A stretch of 64,000 bases of DNA, taken from positions 38,127 to 102,126 of the forward strand of contig CAKTNS010000005.1 in assembly GCA_934589225.1 (NCBI GenBank), written 5' to 3'. Each line of letters begins with the position of its first letter. The stretch's first letter is position 1. The DNA is from an uncultured Oscillospiraceae bacterium. Its GTDB lineage: Bacteria > Bacillota > Clostridia > Oscillospirales > Oscillospiraceae. This document shows, piece after piece, positions 15,413 to 24,843 of the stretch. A program made the translations under genes and the position numbers. The notes beneath the pieces are model-generated. The model was given only the letters and a program-made list of their open reading frames with translations, did no database searches and was not told the origin of the DNA.

Positions 15413-16255
15413 ATGAACATTAAAATCACCTCTGACAGCACCTGTGATCTGCCCGCTTCCGTACTGGAGCAATACCATATTGACCTGGTTCCTCTGATCG
15501 TTATGAAAGAGGACGAGGAATTCTTAGACAACGTGACCATTACCCCCGGGGATATTTTTGCCCATGTGGAGAACGGCGGGGCCCTTTGCTCCACCGCCGC
15601 CAGAAGTGTGGCCGTATATCAGGAGCTGTTTGCCAAGTTTGCGGGAGACTATGACGGGGTGCTGCACATCAGCCTGGGCTCCGGCTTTTCTTCCAGCTTC
15701 CAGAACGCCTGCCTGGCCGCCCAGAGCTTTTCCAATGTACGGGTCCTGGACTCCCAGAGCCTCAGCAGCGGCCATGGCCTCATGGTTTTGAAGGCCGCCA
15801 AGCTCGCCCGGGAGGGTATGGCGCTGGAGCGTATTCTTGAAGAGCTGGAAGCCTACCGCTCCAAAATCGACATCAGCTTTGTGCTGGACCGGCTGGACTA
15901 TATGGCCAAGGGCGGCCGCTGCTCCACCGCCACCGCCCTGGGAGCAAACCTGCTGAACCTGAAGCCCTGCATCGAGCTGCGGGAGGGTAAAATGAGCGTG
16001 GGCAAAAAATACCGGGGCCACTTTGACAAGTGCCTGACCCACTATATCCAGGACAAGCTGGGCTCCCAGGAGGAAATTGACCACAGCGTCCTTCTTCTGA
16101 CCCACACCCAGGTGGATGACCAGATCATCGCCGCCGTTCGGGAGGCCATTGCGCAATTTGCGCCCTTTGAGACGGTTTACGAAGCGGAAGCCGGGTGTAC
16201 CGTTTCCTGCCACTGCGGACCCAATACCCTGGGCATCATCTTCGCCCGGGTCTGA
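15413..16255 (+). CDS. DegV family fatty-acid-binding protein
   Basis: A 280-residue DegV protein beginning MNIKITSDSTCDLP, with the conserved TSAARS-like (CSTAARSV) and CHCGPNTLGI segments that contact the bound acyl chain. In Firmicutes related FakB proteins present exogenous fatty acids to the kinase FakA for phosphorylation. No fakA is nearby, so the exact role is open. AGAAAGGA precedes the ATG; a strong promoter and a terminator frame it as a single gene. Confidence 0.88.
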   Translation: MNIKITSDSTCDLPASVLEQYHIDLVPLIVMKEDEEFLDNVTITPGDIFAHVENGGALCSTAARSVAVYQELFAKFAGDYDGVLHISLGSGFSSSFQNACLAAQSFSNVRVLDSQSLSSGHGLMVLKAAKLAREGMALERILEELEAYRSKIDISFVLDRLDYMAKGGRCSTATALGANLLNLKPCIELREGKMSVGKKYRGHFDKCLTHYIQDKLGSQEEIDHSVLLLTHTQVDDQIIAAVREAIAQFAPFETVYEAEAGCTVSCHCGPNTLGIIFARV

Positions 16256-16266
16256 TCGTTTTTTCT

Positions 16267-16296
16267 GCCACCGGAGCTGCTTCCGGTGGCCTTTTT
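16267..16296 (+). terminator. Terminator of the DegV gene
   Basis: GCCACCGGA (from 16267) pairs with TCCGGTGGC (to 16290), followed by CTTTTT. The ThrE-type gene starts 13 bp later, so its expression may depend on read-through. Confidence 0.8.
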
Positions 16297-16308
16297 GGGG
16301 AGAATGCC

Positions 16309-17556
16309 ATGAACGAACATCTTTTATTGGACCTTGCCACGGATCTTGCCTATGAGATCGCCCTCAGCGGTGGAGAGACCTACCGGGTGGAGGAAACCGT
16401 CAAGCACATTCTCCGGGCCTACGGACTGGCACCGGAGGTGGCGGCCCTGCCCAATTACCTGATCGTCAGCGTGCTCTCCGAAACCGGGGAGCCCATTACC
16501 CGGATGCGGATGATCGGTGCCCACGGCAACAACTTTGACGCGGTGGAGCGGCTGAACGCTTTGAGCCGGACCATCTGCACCACTCGGCCCAAACCGGAGA
16601 AGGCCCTGGAAATGCTGGAAAAAACCAAAGCGTCCGTCCAGTATTATTCCCTGCCCATGCGCTTGCTGGGCCATTTTCTGGGGGCTGCCGGTTTTGGACT
16701 GCTCTTCGGGTGCAGCGCCGGTGATGCGGCGCTGGCCGGGCTCTGCGGCATTCTTGTGGCTTTTGCCACCCGGTTTACAAGCCTTGTCAACGCCAACCCT
16801 ATTTTCAGCACCCTGGCCTCCTCCTTTCTCCTGTCCCTGGCGGCCTACGGCATGAACGTCCTGGGATGGGTGGGCAATGCCGATACGGTGATCATCGGCG
16901 GCATGATGATTCTGGTGCCGGGGCTGGTATTTACCAACGCCCTGCGGGATATGATTTACGGGGACATCAACTCCGGTATCAACAAATGTGTCCAGGTGCT
17001 GCTGATCGCGGGCTCCATGGCCTTGGGCTCCGCCGGGGCCCGAAACCTCATCACCCGACTGGTGGGTCTGCCTTCCGTGACCCCCTCCATGGACTATGGG
17101 CTTTTCATGCTGTGCATTGCCTCCTTCTTAGGCTGCGTGGGATTTTCCATTCTGTTCAATATCCACGGCCCCGGCATGTTCCTGTGCGCCCTGGGGGGCA
17201 TTGCCTCCTATGCAACCTTTTATTTATCCCACAAGTGGGGGCTTTCCCCGGACAGTGCCATTTTCCTGGGCACCATGTTCTCGGCGCTGTACTCGGAAAT
17301 CATGGCCCGGATTCGAAAATACCCCACCATTTGCTATCTGGTGGTGTCCATTATCCCCCTGATTCCCGGAGCCAGTCTCTACTACACCATGGTCTACGCC
17401 ACCGACCGCGCCATGGACCACTTTATGACCCAGGGGCTTCTCACCGCCCAGACCACCGGCATCATGGCAGCCAGCATCATTCTGGTATCCAGCCTGGTCA
17501 AAATCTACTACGGCCAAAAGGCCGCCCGCCTCAAGAAAAATGCCTCCCCAAAATAA
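16309..17556 (+). CDS. Threonine/serine exporter family protein (fused ThrE halves)
   Basis: A 415-residue membrane protein with a cytosolic N-terminus and about ten helices. The first half carries the ThrE/YjjP-like domain (LSGGETYRVEETV, then SVLSETGEP) and the second half the YjjB-like domain (GGIASYATFYLSHKWGLS, IIPLIPGASLYYTM). Many bacteria encode these as two proteins; here they are fused, as in Corynebacterium ThrE. Such proteins export threonine, serine or related acids. ATG 16309 follows GGGGAGA directly after the degV terminator. Confidence 0.85.
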   Translation: MNEHLLLDLATDLAYEIALSGGETYRVEETVKHILRAYGLAPEVAALPNYLIVSVLSETGEPITRMRMIGAHGNNFDAVERLNALSRTICTTRPKPEKALEMLEKTKASVQYYSLPMRLLGHFLGAAGFGLLFGCSAGDAALAGLCGILVAFATRFTSLVNANPIFSTLASSFLLSLAAYGMNVLGWVGNADTVIIGGMMILVPGLVFTNALRDMIYGDINSGINKCVQVLLIAGSMALGSAGARNLITRLVGLPSVTPSMDYGLFMLCIASFLGCVGFSILFNIHGPGMFLCALGGIASYATFYLSHKWGLSPDSAIFLGTMFSALYSEIMARIRKYPTICYLVVSIIPLIPGASLYYTMVYATDRAMDHFMTQGLLTAQTTGIMAASIILVSSLVKIYYGQKAARLKKNASPK

Positions 17557-17575
17557 GGGGAGGCATTCTTTTATA
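17539..17575. terminator. Bidirectional terminator between ThrE-type gene and sirtuin gene
   Basis: AATGCCTCCCC (17539-17549) pairs with GGGGAGGCATT (17557-17567), then CTTTTA. It overlaps the last codons of the ThrE-type gene. Confidence 0.8.
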
Positions 17576-18284
17576 ATTTGCTAAGGACGGAACCCAGGCT
17601 GTCGTGGAAGACCAGGTTTGCCCGGTCATCATAAGGGGTGGGGTCCCGGTTGATGAGAACCAGACGGTTTCCGGCATAATACCGCAGGAAGCCCGCCGCA
17701 GGGTAGACGGTCAGGCTGGTACCTGCCACCAGCAGCAGATCCGCCTGGCAGATGGCCTCCAGGGCCCCCTCTACCACCTTTTGGTTCAGGCCCTCTTCAT
17801 AGAGCACCACATCGGGCTTGACGATGCCGCCGCAGTCACAGCGGGGAATGCCCGGGGCGTTTTTTACAAATTCCGCCGGATAAAATTTCCCGCACCGGGT
17901 ACAGTAGTTGCGCAGAATGGAGCCATGAAGCTCATAGACCCGCTTGGAACCGGCCTTTTGGTGGAGTCCATCGATATTCTGGGTCACCACCGCCCGAAGG
18001 CGGCCCTCCTGCTCCCACTTTGCCAAAGTATAGTGGGTAATGTTTGGTTCTACCTCCAGAGGCATCATTTTCTCCCGGTAGAACTTAAAAAAATATTCCG
18101 GGTTTTGAAGATAAAAGCTGTGGCTGATGATGGTTTCCGGGGGATAATCGAACTTCTGACTGTAAAGACCGTCTTTGCTCCTAAAATCCTTGACGCCGCT
18201 TTCCGTGCTGACCCCCGCCCCTGTAAAGGCCACAATATTGGAGCTTTCCTCCACCCAGGCGCGAAGGGTTTCCAGTTGATCCAT
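17571..18284 (-). CDS. NAD-dependent protein deacylase (sirtuin, Sir2 family)
   Basis: A 237-residue sirtuin removing acyl groups from lysines using NAD+. Motifs: FTGAGVSTESGVKDFRS (20-36), TQNIDGLH (101-108), catalytic His120, and zinc ligands Cys128, Cys131, Cys149 and Cys151. The last two are spaced CXC, tighter than the usual CXXC. ATG 18284 has AGGAGGTGGTCTT upstream; the longer frame to 18335 lacks such a site. It appears to be a single-gene unit. Confidence 0.92.
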   Translation of the reverse strand: MDQLETLRAWVEESSNIVAFTGAGVSTESGVKDFRSKDGLYSQKFDYPPETIISHSFYLQNPEYFFKFYREKMMPLEVEPNITHYTLAKWEQEGRLRAVVTQNIDGLHQKAGSKRVYELHGSILRNYCTRCGKFYPAEFVKNAPGIPRCDCGGIVKPDVVLYEEGLNQKVVEGALEAICQADLLLVAGTSLTVYPAAGFLRYYAGNRLVLINRDPTPYDDRANLVFHDSLGSVLSKL

Positions 18285-18376
18285 AAGACCACCTCCTGTT
18301 ATTTTTATACTATCGCTTCTTTCCCCCGGTGTCAACTGTAGAATTAGAGCGGCCCAAAAATCCGGGCCGCTCCATG

Positions 18377-20248
18377 TTATTTCGTTGCTTCCTTCGTATA
18401 ATACTGGGCCTGGGCGTTCCAGAGGGCGTAGTATTTTCCCGCCTTGTCTGCCACCAGGGCCTCATGGCTTCCCTGCTGGATCACCTTTCCATCCTGGAAC
18501 ACGGCGATCTCATCGCAGAACTTGCAGGAGGAGAGCCGGTGGGAAATGTAAATGGCGGTTTTATCCCCGGTGATTTTATCAAATTTGCTGTAGATCTCCG
18601 CCTCGGTAATGGGGTCCAGGGCAGCGGTTGGTTCGTCCAGAATGATGAACGGGGCATCTTTATACAATGCCCGGGCAATGGCGATTTTCTGGGCTTCCCC
18701 GCCGGAAATCTCCACACCATCGTCGGACAAATCCTTATAAAGCACCGTATCCAGCCCCTGAGGAAGGCTTTCCAGGCGGTCCCCGAATCCGGCATCCACC
18801 AGTGCCTTTTGGGCTTTCTCCCGGTCATAGTCCATGCTGCCCGCCACATTGCTGCCCAAACTCTGGCAAAGCAGCTGGAAGTCCTGGAACACCACGGAGA
18901 AAATGGCCATGTAATCATCGTAGCGGTACTTCCGGATGTCAATGCCGTTTAGGAGGATTTGTCCCTCCTGGGGGTCATAAAGACGGCACAGAAGCTTAAT
19001 AAAGGTGGTCTTGCCGCTGCCGTTTTCCCCTACGATTGCCAGACGTTTTCCAACTTTGAACTTCATATTCACATGGCGCAAGGCCCAGATTTGAGAGCCG
19101 GGGTAGCGAAAGGACACATCCTGAAACTCCACATCATAGGCCCGGTCTGACCGCTTTTCGGTGGTCAGGCTGCCCTGATACATTTCGTTGGGAATATCCA
19201 GATAGGCAAAGGTCTTTTCCAGGTACTGCGTATTGGCTTTCAGCAGGCCCGCAATGTCCGACAGGGCAAACACATTGGCCACCATGGCCGTAGCGGCCCC
19301 GATGTACTGGGTGCAGCTGCCCACATCAAAGGCCCCGCCCAGGGCTTTCAGGCAGGTGAACAGATAGATGATGCCGGTGGTCAGTGCCGTCACACTGGCA
19401 CCCAGGGCGGCGTATAGTCCCATTTTTCTGGCTGCTTTACCCATAATTCCCAAGGTTCCAAAAGCCGAATTTTCTTTCCAGTAGGCTCCGATCAGCCGCT
19501 GCTGGTCATTCATGCGAATGTCCATACTGCGCTTCTTCTCCCCGCCGAGAAATCCAAAATGACTGAACAGCCGGTTTCCAAAGGTGGCTTCCTCCGAATG
19601 CTCCACCCAACACAGCTTGACTTTGGAACCCAGATGACCGGCCAGAATGCTGACGGCCAGGATTCCGGCTGCCAAAACCACAATAAACACCGGATGATTG
19701 AGTACCGTCAGCCAGCCTCCGCTTTCCGGCACAGGAACGGTAAAGAGGCGCACCGTCAGGGCCGTGCCGCTGAGGAGACCAATGACACCGGTGAGAACCT
19801 CGGCGTAAATATCAGGAACCCGTTCCAGGCCGAAGCCCGCCCAATTCTCGGTCTCCTTGATCTGATCCCGAAGATCCCGATTTTCCTGCTTGTCCAGGTC
19901 CCCATAGTCCATGTCAAAGGCTTTTCGGATAAAAAGGATCTCCTTTCGCCCTACCAGGTCGCTAAGAAGCGTGTTATAGCGTCTGTCAAGCAATGCTTTC
20001 CCCATGGCCGCCGCTGCCGTACACAAAACCCCTGCCAGTACCCAACGCCAGAGCACTTCTTCCCGGCGAAGGACCGCCAGTTCCCGGAGAATTCTTGCGG
20101 AAAAGAACACCGTCACATAGGGGGTAATGGCATTAAAAATGCAGTACAATGTCAGTACCGGGAAAAACCGAGGCGAGACCCGGTGCAAAACCCGGATGGC
20201 CCGCAGATTCAGGGCGGCGTTTTTTTGAAAATTTTCTGCTTTTTTCAT
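18377..20248 (-). CDS. ABC exporter subunit (fused membrane and ATPase domains), second of a pair
   Basis: A 623-residue protein with an N-terminal six-helix domain and a C-terminal ATPase carrying Walker A GENGSGKT, signature ISGGEAQK and Walker B FIILDEPTAALDP. It follows the other exporter gene after 2 bp, so a heterodimer is likely. The cargo is unknown: these pairs next to LytTR two-component systems often handle peptides or antibiotics, but nothing in the sequence fixes it. AAGGAG precedes the ATG. Confidence 0.88.
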   Translation of the reverse strand: MKKAENFQKNAALNLRAIRVLHRVSPRFFPVLTLYCIFNAITPYVTVFFSARILRELAVLRREEVLWRWVLAGVLCTAAAAMGKALLDRRYNTLLSDLVGRKEILFIRKAFDMDYGDLDKQENRDLRDQIKETENWAGFGLERVPDIYAEVLTGVIGLLSGTALTVRLFTVPVPESGGWLTVLNHPVFIVVLAAGILAVSILAGHLGSKVKLCWVEHSEEATFGNRLFSHFGFLGGEKKRSMDIRMNDQQRLIGAYWKENSAFGTLGIMGKAARKMGLYAALGASVTALTTGIIYLFTCLKALGGAFDVGSCTQYIGAATAMVANVFALSDIAGLLKANTQYLEKTFAYLDIPNEMYQGSLTTEKRSDRAYDVEFQDVSFRYPGSQIWALRHVNMKFKVGKRLAIVGENGSGKTTFIKLLCRLYDPQEGQILLNGIDIRKYRYDDYMAIFSVVFQDFQLLCQSLGSNVAGSMDYDREKAQKALVDAGFGDRLESLPQGLDTVLYKDLSDDGVEISGGEAQKIAIARALYKDAPFIILDEPTAALDPITEAEIYSKFDKITGDKTAIYISHRLSSCKFCDEIAVFQDGKVIQQGSHEALVADKAGKYYALWNAQAQYYTKEATK

Positions 20249-20250
20249 CC

Positions 20251-22059
20251 TTAAAACTCCTTCCCTTCCTGGTAATACCGGCTTTGAACTTCAAAAAGTT
20301 GAGCATAAGCCCCGCCCAAGGCCAGCAGACTTTCGTGGGTACCCTCCTCCCGGATGTCCCCATCGGCAAGGAAAATGATGCGGTCACAAAACCTGGTAGA
20401 GGCCAGACGGTGGGAAATAAAGACAGAGGTTTTCCCGGCGGTCATGGCACCGTATTTCTCATAAATGTCATTTTCCGCCAGAGGGTCCAGGGCCGCCGTC
20501 GGTTCGTCCAGCAGCAGAATGGGACCGCCCTTGTATAAGGCCCGGGCCAGCATCAGCCGCTGGGTCTGGCCGCCGGAGAACAGCGCCCCGTCTAAATACA
20601 CATCCCGGCCCATGTGGGTCTGCAAGCCCTGGGGAAGCTTCTCAATAAATGCGGTAAGACCCGCCTTTTGAACGCAATCCGCAATGCGCGCAGGGTCAAT
20701 GCCGTCTCTGCTTTGGGCGATTTGCTCCGCCACGGTCACATCCAGCAAAGAAAACTCCTGGAAAACCGCGCTGAACAGGGCATAATACTGTTTCCGGTTC
20801 AAGGCCCGGACGTCCTGGCCGTTCAGCAGCACTGCTCCTTTCGTGGGGTCTAACAGGCCGCACAGCAGCTTTACCAGAGTGGTTTTACCGGCACCGTTCA
20901 GGCCCACAATGGCTAGCTTCTCCCCGGGGTGAACCGTCAGGGTCAAATTGTGAATGGTGTCTTTCTCCGCCCCGGGATAGCGGTAGGAGACGTTCTGAAG
21001 CCGCAGTTCATACGCTACCGCCTTGGGAACATCCGCCCCATCGGCTAAGTGAAAGGGTTCCGGGTAGTCCAGGAATTCCCGGACACAGGAAATATCCAGA
21101 CTCTCCTTGTGCAGGGTACTCAGCTCTTTGAGAATGCCCATCACCCATTGGGTAAAGGTGGATACCGCCGTAAAGTACAGCAAGAATTCTGGCACGGAAA
21201 GGCCCTCCCCCAGGGCCATGTGAATGAGATACACATAGGCGATGCCGTTGCGGGCCATGGTCAGCAGGACCTCTGTCAGGTCTGCCAGCACCTCTGCCCG
21301 CTCGCAACGGAGGCTGAAATCCAGGTACAAATCATGAATCTGGTCCAGCAGCTCTTTCAGCCAGTTTTGCAGGCCAAAAATACGAATATCCTTGGCAAGT
21401 TCCAGAGATTCCGCCTTGTTGCGGATGTACCGCTTCTTCTGGAAGTAGGTTTCTTCCTCCTCCCGGTGCTGATAACGCCAGTTATTGGCGTGTCTGGAAA
21501 CAAGGTAGCCCAAAACACAGGTAAAAATAACCACCAGCAGCAGGACCGGGTCTATCCGGGACAGAATGGTCAGATATACCAGAAAGCCTCCGATGTTTTT
21601 TAGCAGCATGGTCAGGGTCTGCCAGATATGCTCGGTGGCCTCGTTGTTTCCCTGGCAGCTCTGGTATGCCTTGGACCGCAGCTTTGTAAAGGCTTCGCTG
21701 AGCGTATTGGGATAGGAGGTTTCATTGCACTTGGCCGCCACCTTTCCGATGATGGCGGAGCGGACATCTACCCTGGCAAAAAGGGTGTTTTCCTTGATGT
21801 ACGCCATGGCCCCCCGGATCAGGAACAGGGCGGCGGTAAAGCCCCCGATGGTCCCAAGCAATTGGGGGACGGACACCCGCCGCTCCACCTGGGCCAGCAC
21901 CTGCGGCGCAATATACAGCTGCACCACATTCAGAAGCACTTCTAAAGTAGCCGTCAGCAGGCAGAACAGCAGTGTACGTTTTCTGCTGCCCCAGGCGGTT
22001 TTGATCATCCAGCCCACATTTTGAGGGACACTGTATTTAGGTTCCTTGTTTTCATTCAT
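20251..22059 (-). CDS. ABC exporter subunit (fused membrane and ATPase domains), first of a pair
   Basis: A 602-residue protein with six helices in residues about 25-330, then an ATPase with Walker A GLNGAGKT, signature FSGGQTQR and Walker B ILLLDEPTAALDP. It lies just upstream of its partner. Both ATPases keep canonical catalytic residues, so neither site is obviously degenerate. GAGGTGAGGA precedes the ATG. A terminator separates it from the kinase gene, so the pair may be transcribed by read-through or from a local promoter that is not clear. Confidence 0.88.
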   Translation of the reverse strand: MNENKEPKYSVPQNVGWMIKTAWGSRKRTLLFCLLTATLEVLLNVVQLYIAPQVLAQVERRVSVPQLLGTIGGFTAALFLIRGAMAYIKENTLFARVDVRSAIIGKVAAKCNETSYPNTLSEAFTKLRSKAYQSCQGNNEATEHIWQTLTMLLKNIGGFLVYLTILSRIDPVLLLVVIFTCVLGYLVSRHANNWRYQHREEEETYFQKKRYIRNKAESLELAKDIRIFGLQNWLKELLDQIHDLYLDFSLRCERAEVLADLTEVLLTMARNGIAYVYLIHMALGEGLSVPEFLLYFTAVSTFTQWVMGILKELSTLHKESLDISCVREFLDYPEPFHLADGADVPKAVAYELRLQNVSYRYPGAEKDTIHNLTLTVHPGEKLAIVGLNGAGKTTLVKLLCGLLDPTKGAVLLNGQDVRALNRKQYYALFSAVFQEFSLLDVTVAEQIAQSRDGIDPARIADCVQKAGLTAFIEKLPQGLQTHMGRDVYLDGALFSGGQTQRLMLARALYKGGPILLLDEPTAALDPLAENDIYEKYGAMTAGKTSVFISHRLASTRFCDRIIFLADGDIREEGTHESLLALGGAYAQLFEVQSRYYQEGKEF

Positions 22060-22090
22060 GTTTCCTCACCTCGCAAGCATACTCTATCAC

Positions 22091-22123
22091 AAAAATTCGT
22101 CCCCGGAGCATTCTGGGGACGAA
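22091..22123 (-). terminator. Intra-cluster terminator between GHKL kinase and ABC exporter genes
   Basis: On the minus strand TTCGTCCCC (22115-22123) pairs with GGGGACGAA (22096-22104), followed by TTTTT. It sits between the regulatory genes and the exporter genes. Confidence 0.75.
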
Positions 22124-22155
22124 CGGTTCTTTTTGGGGGATGAATTGCAAAACCC

Positions 22156-22818
22156 TTACACCTGGGGCAGGAGAATTTCTGTAGTAAAGGCACCGTCCTC
22201 GCTGCCCCGGCTGATGTAGCCCTCCAGCCGCTCCACAATGGCATCGATGCGTACCAGGCCAAAGCCGTGGCCCGCCCCTTTGGTGCTGCGGAAAAGGGTG
22301 CCCTCTTTGGGGAGCTTCTTTCCTGCGGTAAAATTGGTAAAGGAGATGTAGAGCTGGGTGTTTTTCATGTCCATATACACCCGGATGCGCCGCTTCTCCT
22401 CCGGCAGCTTCATGCTGGCCTCAATGGCATTGTCAAAGAGGTTGCCGATGATGCAACACAAATCGATTTCCGAGGATTTTAGCTTCACGGGGATATGGGC
22501 ATCCGCCACCACCTCAATGCCCTTGGACTTGGCAAGAGAAATCTTGGAGTTTAAAATGGCATCGGTCATGGGGTTGCCGGTTTTGATCACCGTATCCACG
22601 GTGGTCAGGTCCTGGTCCAGCAAATCTAAATAATGGCAGATGGCCTGCCAGTCTTCCTGGGCGGCATAGGCTTTCATGGTCTGGATGTGGTTGCGGTAGT
22701 CGTGCCGCCAGCCTCGGATCTGGCGGTACATATTGTCCACTTCCCGGTAATGGGTCTCGATCAGCTCCTGCTGATAAGAGGCGATCTGCCGCTCAATTCT
22801 CTTGTTGAATAGTCCCAT
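22156..22818 (-). CDS. Soluble GHKL-type sensor histidine kinase
   Basis: A 220-residue kinase without membrane segments. A short coiled region (1-35) leads to the phospho-acceptor motif WRHDYRNHI (His39), then a GHKL ATPase with NLFDNAIEA and KGAGHGFGLVR. Family relatives (AgrC/BlpH group) normally have an N-terminal multi-helix sensor; this one lacks it, so its signal must be cytosolic or come through a partner. It starts 4 bp after the LytTR regulator gene. Confidence 0.85.
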   Translation of the reverse strand: MGLFNKRIERQIASYQQELIETHYREVDNMYRQIRGWRHDYRNHIQTMKAYAAQEDWQAICHYLDLLDQDLTTVDTVIKTGNPMTDAILNSKISLAKSKGIEVVADAHIPVKLKSSEIDLCCIIGNLFDNAIEASMKLPEEKRRIRVYMDMKNTQLYISFTNFTAGKKLPKEGTLFRSTKGAGHGFGLVRIDAIVERLEGYISRGSEDGAFTTEILLPQV

Positions 22819-22822
22819 ATTT

Positions 22823-23521
22823 TTACCCCATTTGAATGATAGCCCGGTTCACGCCCTCATAGGCCCCCCGGGGCAGGGGCAGAGCGGTGCCGTCATTGAG
22901 TTTGATTTCTGTTTTGGTGACCCGGCTGATTCGTGTCAGGTTGACGATGGCGGAGCGCCCCACACGGTAAAACCGGTCATCCAGCTGTTTTTCCAGCTCC
23001 CCCAGGGTCATTTTCACGGTCACATCCCGTCGGCCATGGATGGTCACATAGTTCCCGGATACATCCGCGTAGCGAATTTCATAAATGGGAATACGCTCCA
23101 TTTCGCCGCCTATGGCGAAGGTCAATACCTTTTCGTTCTTGGAAAGCTTTGCAGCCGCCCGGTCCAGCACGGACCGGAGCTTTTCTTCCTTCACGGGCTT
23201 TACCAGATAGTGCAGGGCCGCCACCTCGTAGCCCTCGGAAATGTAATCGGAGTAGCCAGTGATGAAAACGATCTGCACGGTATCGTTGTCCCCACGGAGC
23301 TTCTTGGCCATGGTCACGCCGTCCATGGCTCCCATTTCAATATCCAGAAGGAGGATGTCATAGTCCCGTTCCTGGGCATAGTGAAAGAGGAAGCTTTCGG
23401 CAGAGGGAAACAGGTCCGTGTGGATTTCATGACCGGAAACAGCAGCCCAGCCCTTTACCATATTCAAAACATACTGCCGGTCCTCGTCCGCATCGTCACA
23501 GATGGCGATTTTATACTTCAT
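22823..23521 (-). CDS. LytTR-family response regulator
   Basis: A 232-residue regulator. Residues 1-120 form a receiver with the acidic pair at 9-10, phospho-acceptor Asp60 in LLLDIEMG and the Lys of HYLVKPVKEEKL. Residues 135-232 form a LytTR DNA-binding domain (FYRVGRSAIVNLTRI). It should regulate its own operon and the downstream exporter pair. ATG 23521 has GGGAGAGAG upstream; the frame extends to 23629 without a ribosome site. Confidence 0.9.
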   Translation of the reverse strand: MKYKIAICDDADEDRQYVLNMVKGWAAVSGHEIHTDLFPSAESFLFHYAQERDYDILLLDIEMGAMDGVTMAKKLRGDNDTVQIVFITGYSDYISEGYEVAALHYLVKPVKEEKLRSVLDRAAAKLSKNEKVLTFAIGGEMERIPIYEIRYADVSGNYVTIHGRRDVTVKMTLGELEKQLDDRFYRVGRSAIVNLTRISRVTKTEIKLNDGTALPLPRGAYEGVNRAIIQMG

Positions 23522-23557
23522 GTTCGGCTCTCTCCCGCCTATATCAAAATCAGAAAC

Positions 23558-23586
23558 ACTATAGCATAAAAACACCGTTTTTTCCA
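23558..23586 (-). promoter_or_regulatory. Promoter of the LytTR/GHKL operon
   Basis: TGGAAA (23581-23586), 17-bp spacer and TATAGT (23558-23563) with an extended TG on the minus strand. Confidence 0.6.
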
Positions 23587-23627
23587 GAGGGTCTTCCAAA
23601 AAGAAACAGGCAATCGGATTTTTATTC

Positions 23628-23659
23628 AAAAAAATCCCGCAGGAAAAATCCTGCGGGAT
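23628..23659 (-). terminator. Terminator of fba
   Basis: ATCCCGCAGGA and TCCTGCGGGAT form a stem of ten or more bp with a run of seven T on the minus strand (23628-23634). Confidence 0.9.
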
Positions 23660-23673
23660 GATAGGGCTGCAAG

Positions 23674-24642
23674 TTAGGCCTTGCCGTCGGAACCCAGAAC
23701 GTGAACGATCTTGTGGGCCACCATGTCCTTCACAGCCTGACGGGCGGGCTTCAGGTACTGGCGGGGATCGAAGTGATCGGGATGCTCCGCAAAGTACTTC
23801 CGGATGTTGCCGGTCATGGCCAGACGGATGTCGGAGTCGATGTTGATCTTGCAGACAGCCAGCTTAGCGGCCTCACGCAGCTGATCCTCGGGGATGCCGA
23901 TGGCGTCGGGCATGTTGCCGCCGTAGGTATTGACCATCTTCACGAATTCCTGGGGAACGGAAGAGGAGCCGTGCAGAACGATGGGGAAGCCGGGCAGACG
24001 CTTGATGCACTCCTCCAGAACGTCGAAACGCAGGGGAGGGGGAACCAGAACGCCGTCAGCATTCCGGGTGCACTGGGAAGCCTTGAACTTGTAAGCGCCG
24101 TGGCTGGTGCCGATGGCGATGGCCAGGGAGTCACAGCCGGTACGGGAAACAAACTCTTCCACTTCCTCGGGATGGGTGTAGCTTTCCTTGCCGTGCTCCA
24201 CGGCAACTTCGTCTTCCACGCCGGCCAGGGTGCCCAGCTCAGCCTCGACCACAACACCGTGGTCATGGGCGTACTCGACGACCTGCTTGGTCAGGGCGAT
24301 GTTCTCCTCAAAGGACTTGGAGGAAGCATCGATCATAACGGAGGTGAAGCCACCGTCGATGCAGTTCTTGCACAGCTCAAAGCTGTCGCCATGGTCCAGG
24401 TGCAGGGCGATGGGAATTTCGGGGTTTTCAATGACAGCGGCCTCTACCAGCTTCACAAGGTACGTGTGGTTGGCATAGGCACGGGCGCCCTTGGAAACCT
24501 GCAGGATGACGGGAGACTTCAGCTCGCCGGCAGCCTCAGTGATGCCCTGAACGATCTCCATGTTGTTGACGTTGAAAGCGCCGATGGCGTAACCGCCGTC
24601 ATAAGCCTTCTTAAACATTTCGGTTGTTGTTACAAGAGCCAT
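23674..24642 (-). CDS. fba: Class II fructose-bisphosphate aldolase
   Basis: A 322-residue zinc enzyme cleaving fructose-1,6-bisphosphate to dihydroxyacetone phosphate and glyceraldehyde-3-phosphate. Zinc and catalytic residues are visible in ALHLDHGDS (His81, Asp83, His84), VEAELG, GTSHGAYK and LHGSSSVP. ATG 24642 follows GAAAGGAATGATTCC; the open frame to 24714 would include the promoter. It diverges from the phosphofructokinase gene, with the two promoters back to back. Confidence 0.95.
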   Translation of the reverse strand: MALVTTTEMFKKAYDGGYAIGAFNVNNMEIVQGITEAAGELKSPVILQVSKGARAYANHTYLVKLVEAAVIENPEIPIALHLDHGDSFELCKNCIDGGFTSVMIDASSKSFEENIALTKQVVEYAHDHGVVVEAELGTLAGVEDEVAVEHGKESYTHPEEVEEFVSRTGCDSLAIAIGTSHGAYKFKASQCTRNADGVLVPPPLRFDVLEECIKRLPGFPIVLHGSSSVPQEFVKMVNTYGGNMPDAIGIPEDQLREAAKLAVCKINIDSDIRLAMTGNIRKYFAEHPDHFDPRQYLKPARQAVKDMVAHKIVHVLGSDGKA

Positions 24643-24696
24643 TGGAATCATTCCTTTCATATATAGAGGGCCGGAGCCCTCCGGTGTTCCGTGAAC

Positions 24697-24724
24697 ATTA
24701 TACCACATTCTCAAAAGATTTCAA
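24697..24724 (-). promoter_or_regulatory. Promoter of fba
   Basis: TTGAAA (24719-24724), 16-bp spacer and TATAAT (24697-24702) on the minus strand. Confidence 0.7.
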
Positions 24725-24733
24725 TAATAATAT

Positions 24734-24762
24734 TTGCCAAACCAATCCTTTCATGCTATAAT
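24734..24762 (+). promoter_or_regulatory. Promoter of pfp
   Basis: TTGCCA (24734-24739), 17-bp spacer, TATAAT (24757-24762) with TGC before it. The -35 box lies only 9 bp from the fba -35 box, so the two glycolytic promoters may share control. Confidence 0.78.
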
Positions 24763-24843
24763 GTGGAACGTATGGGTTTTTAAGGACTCATTTATGGCAT
24801 ATTCCACAAAATTTTTTCAAATTCCTATCTGGAGGTAACGCAA

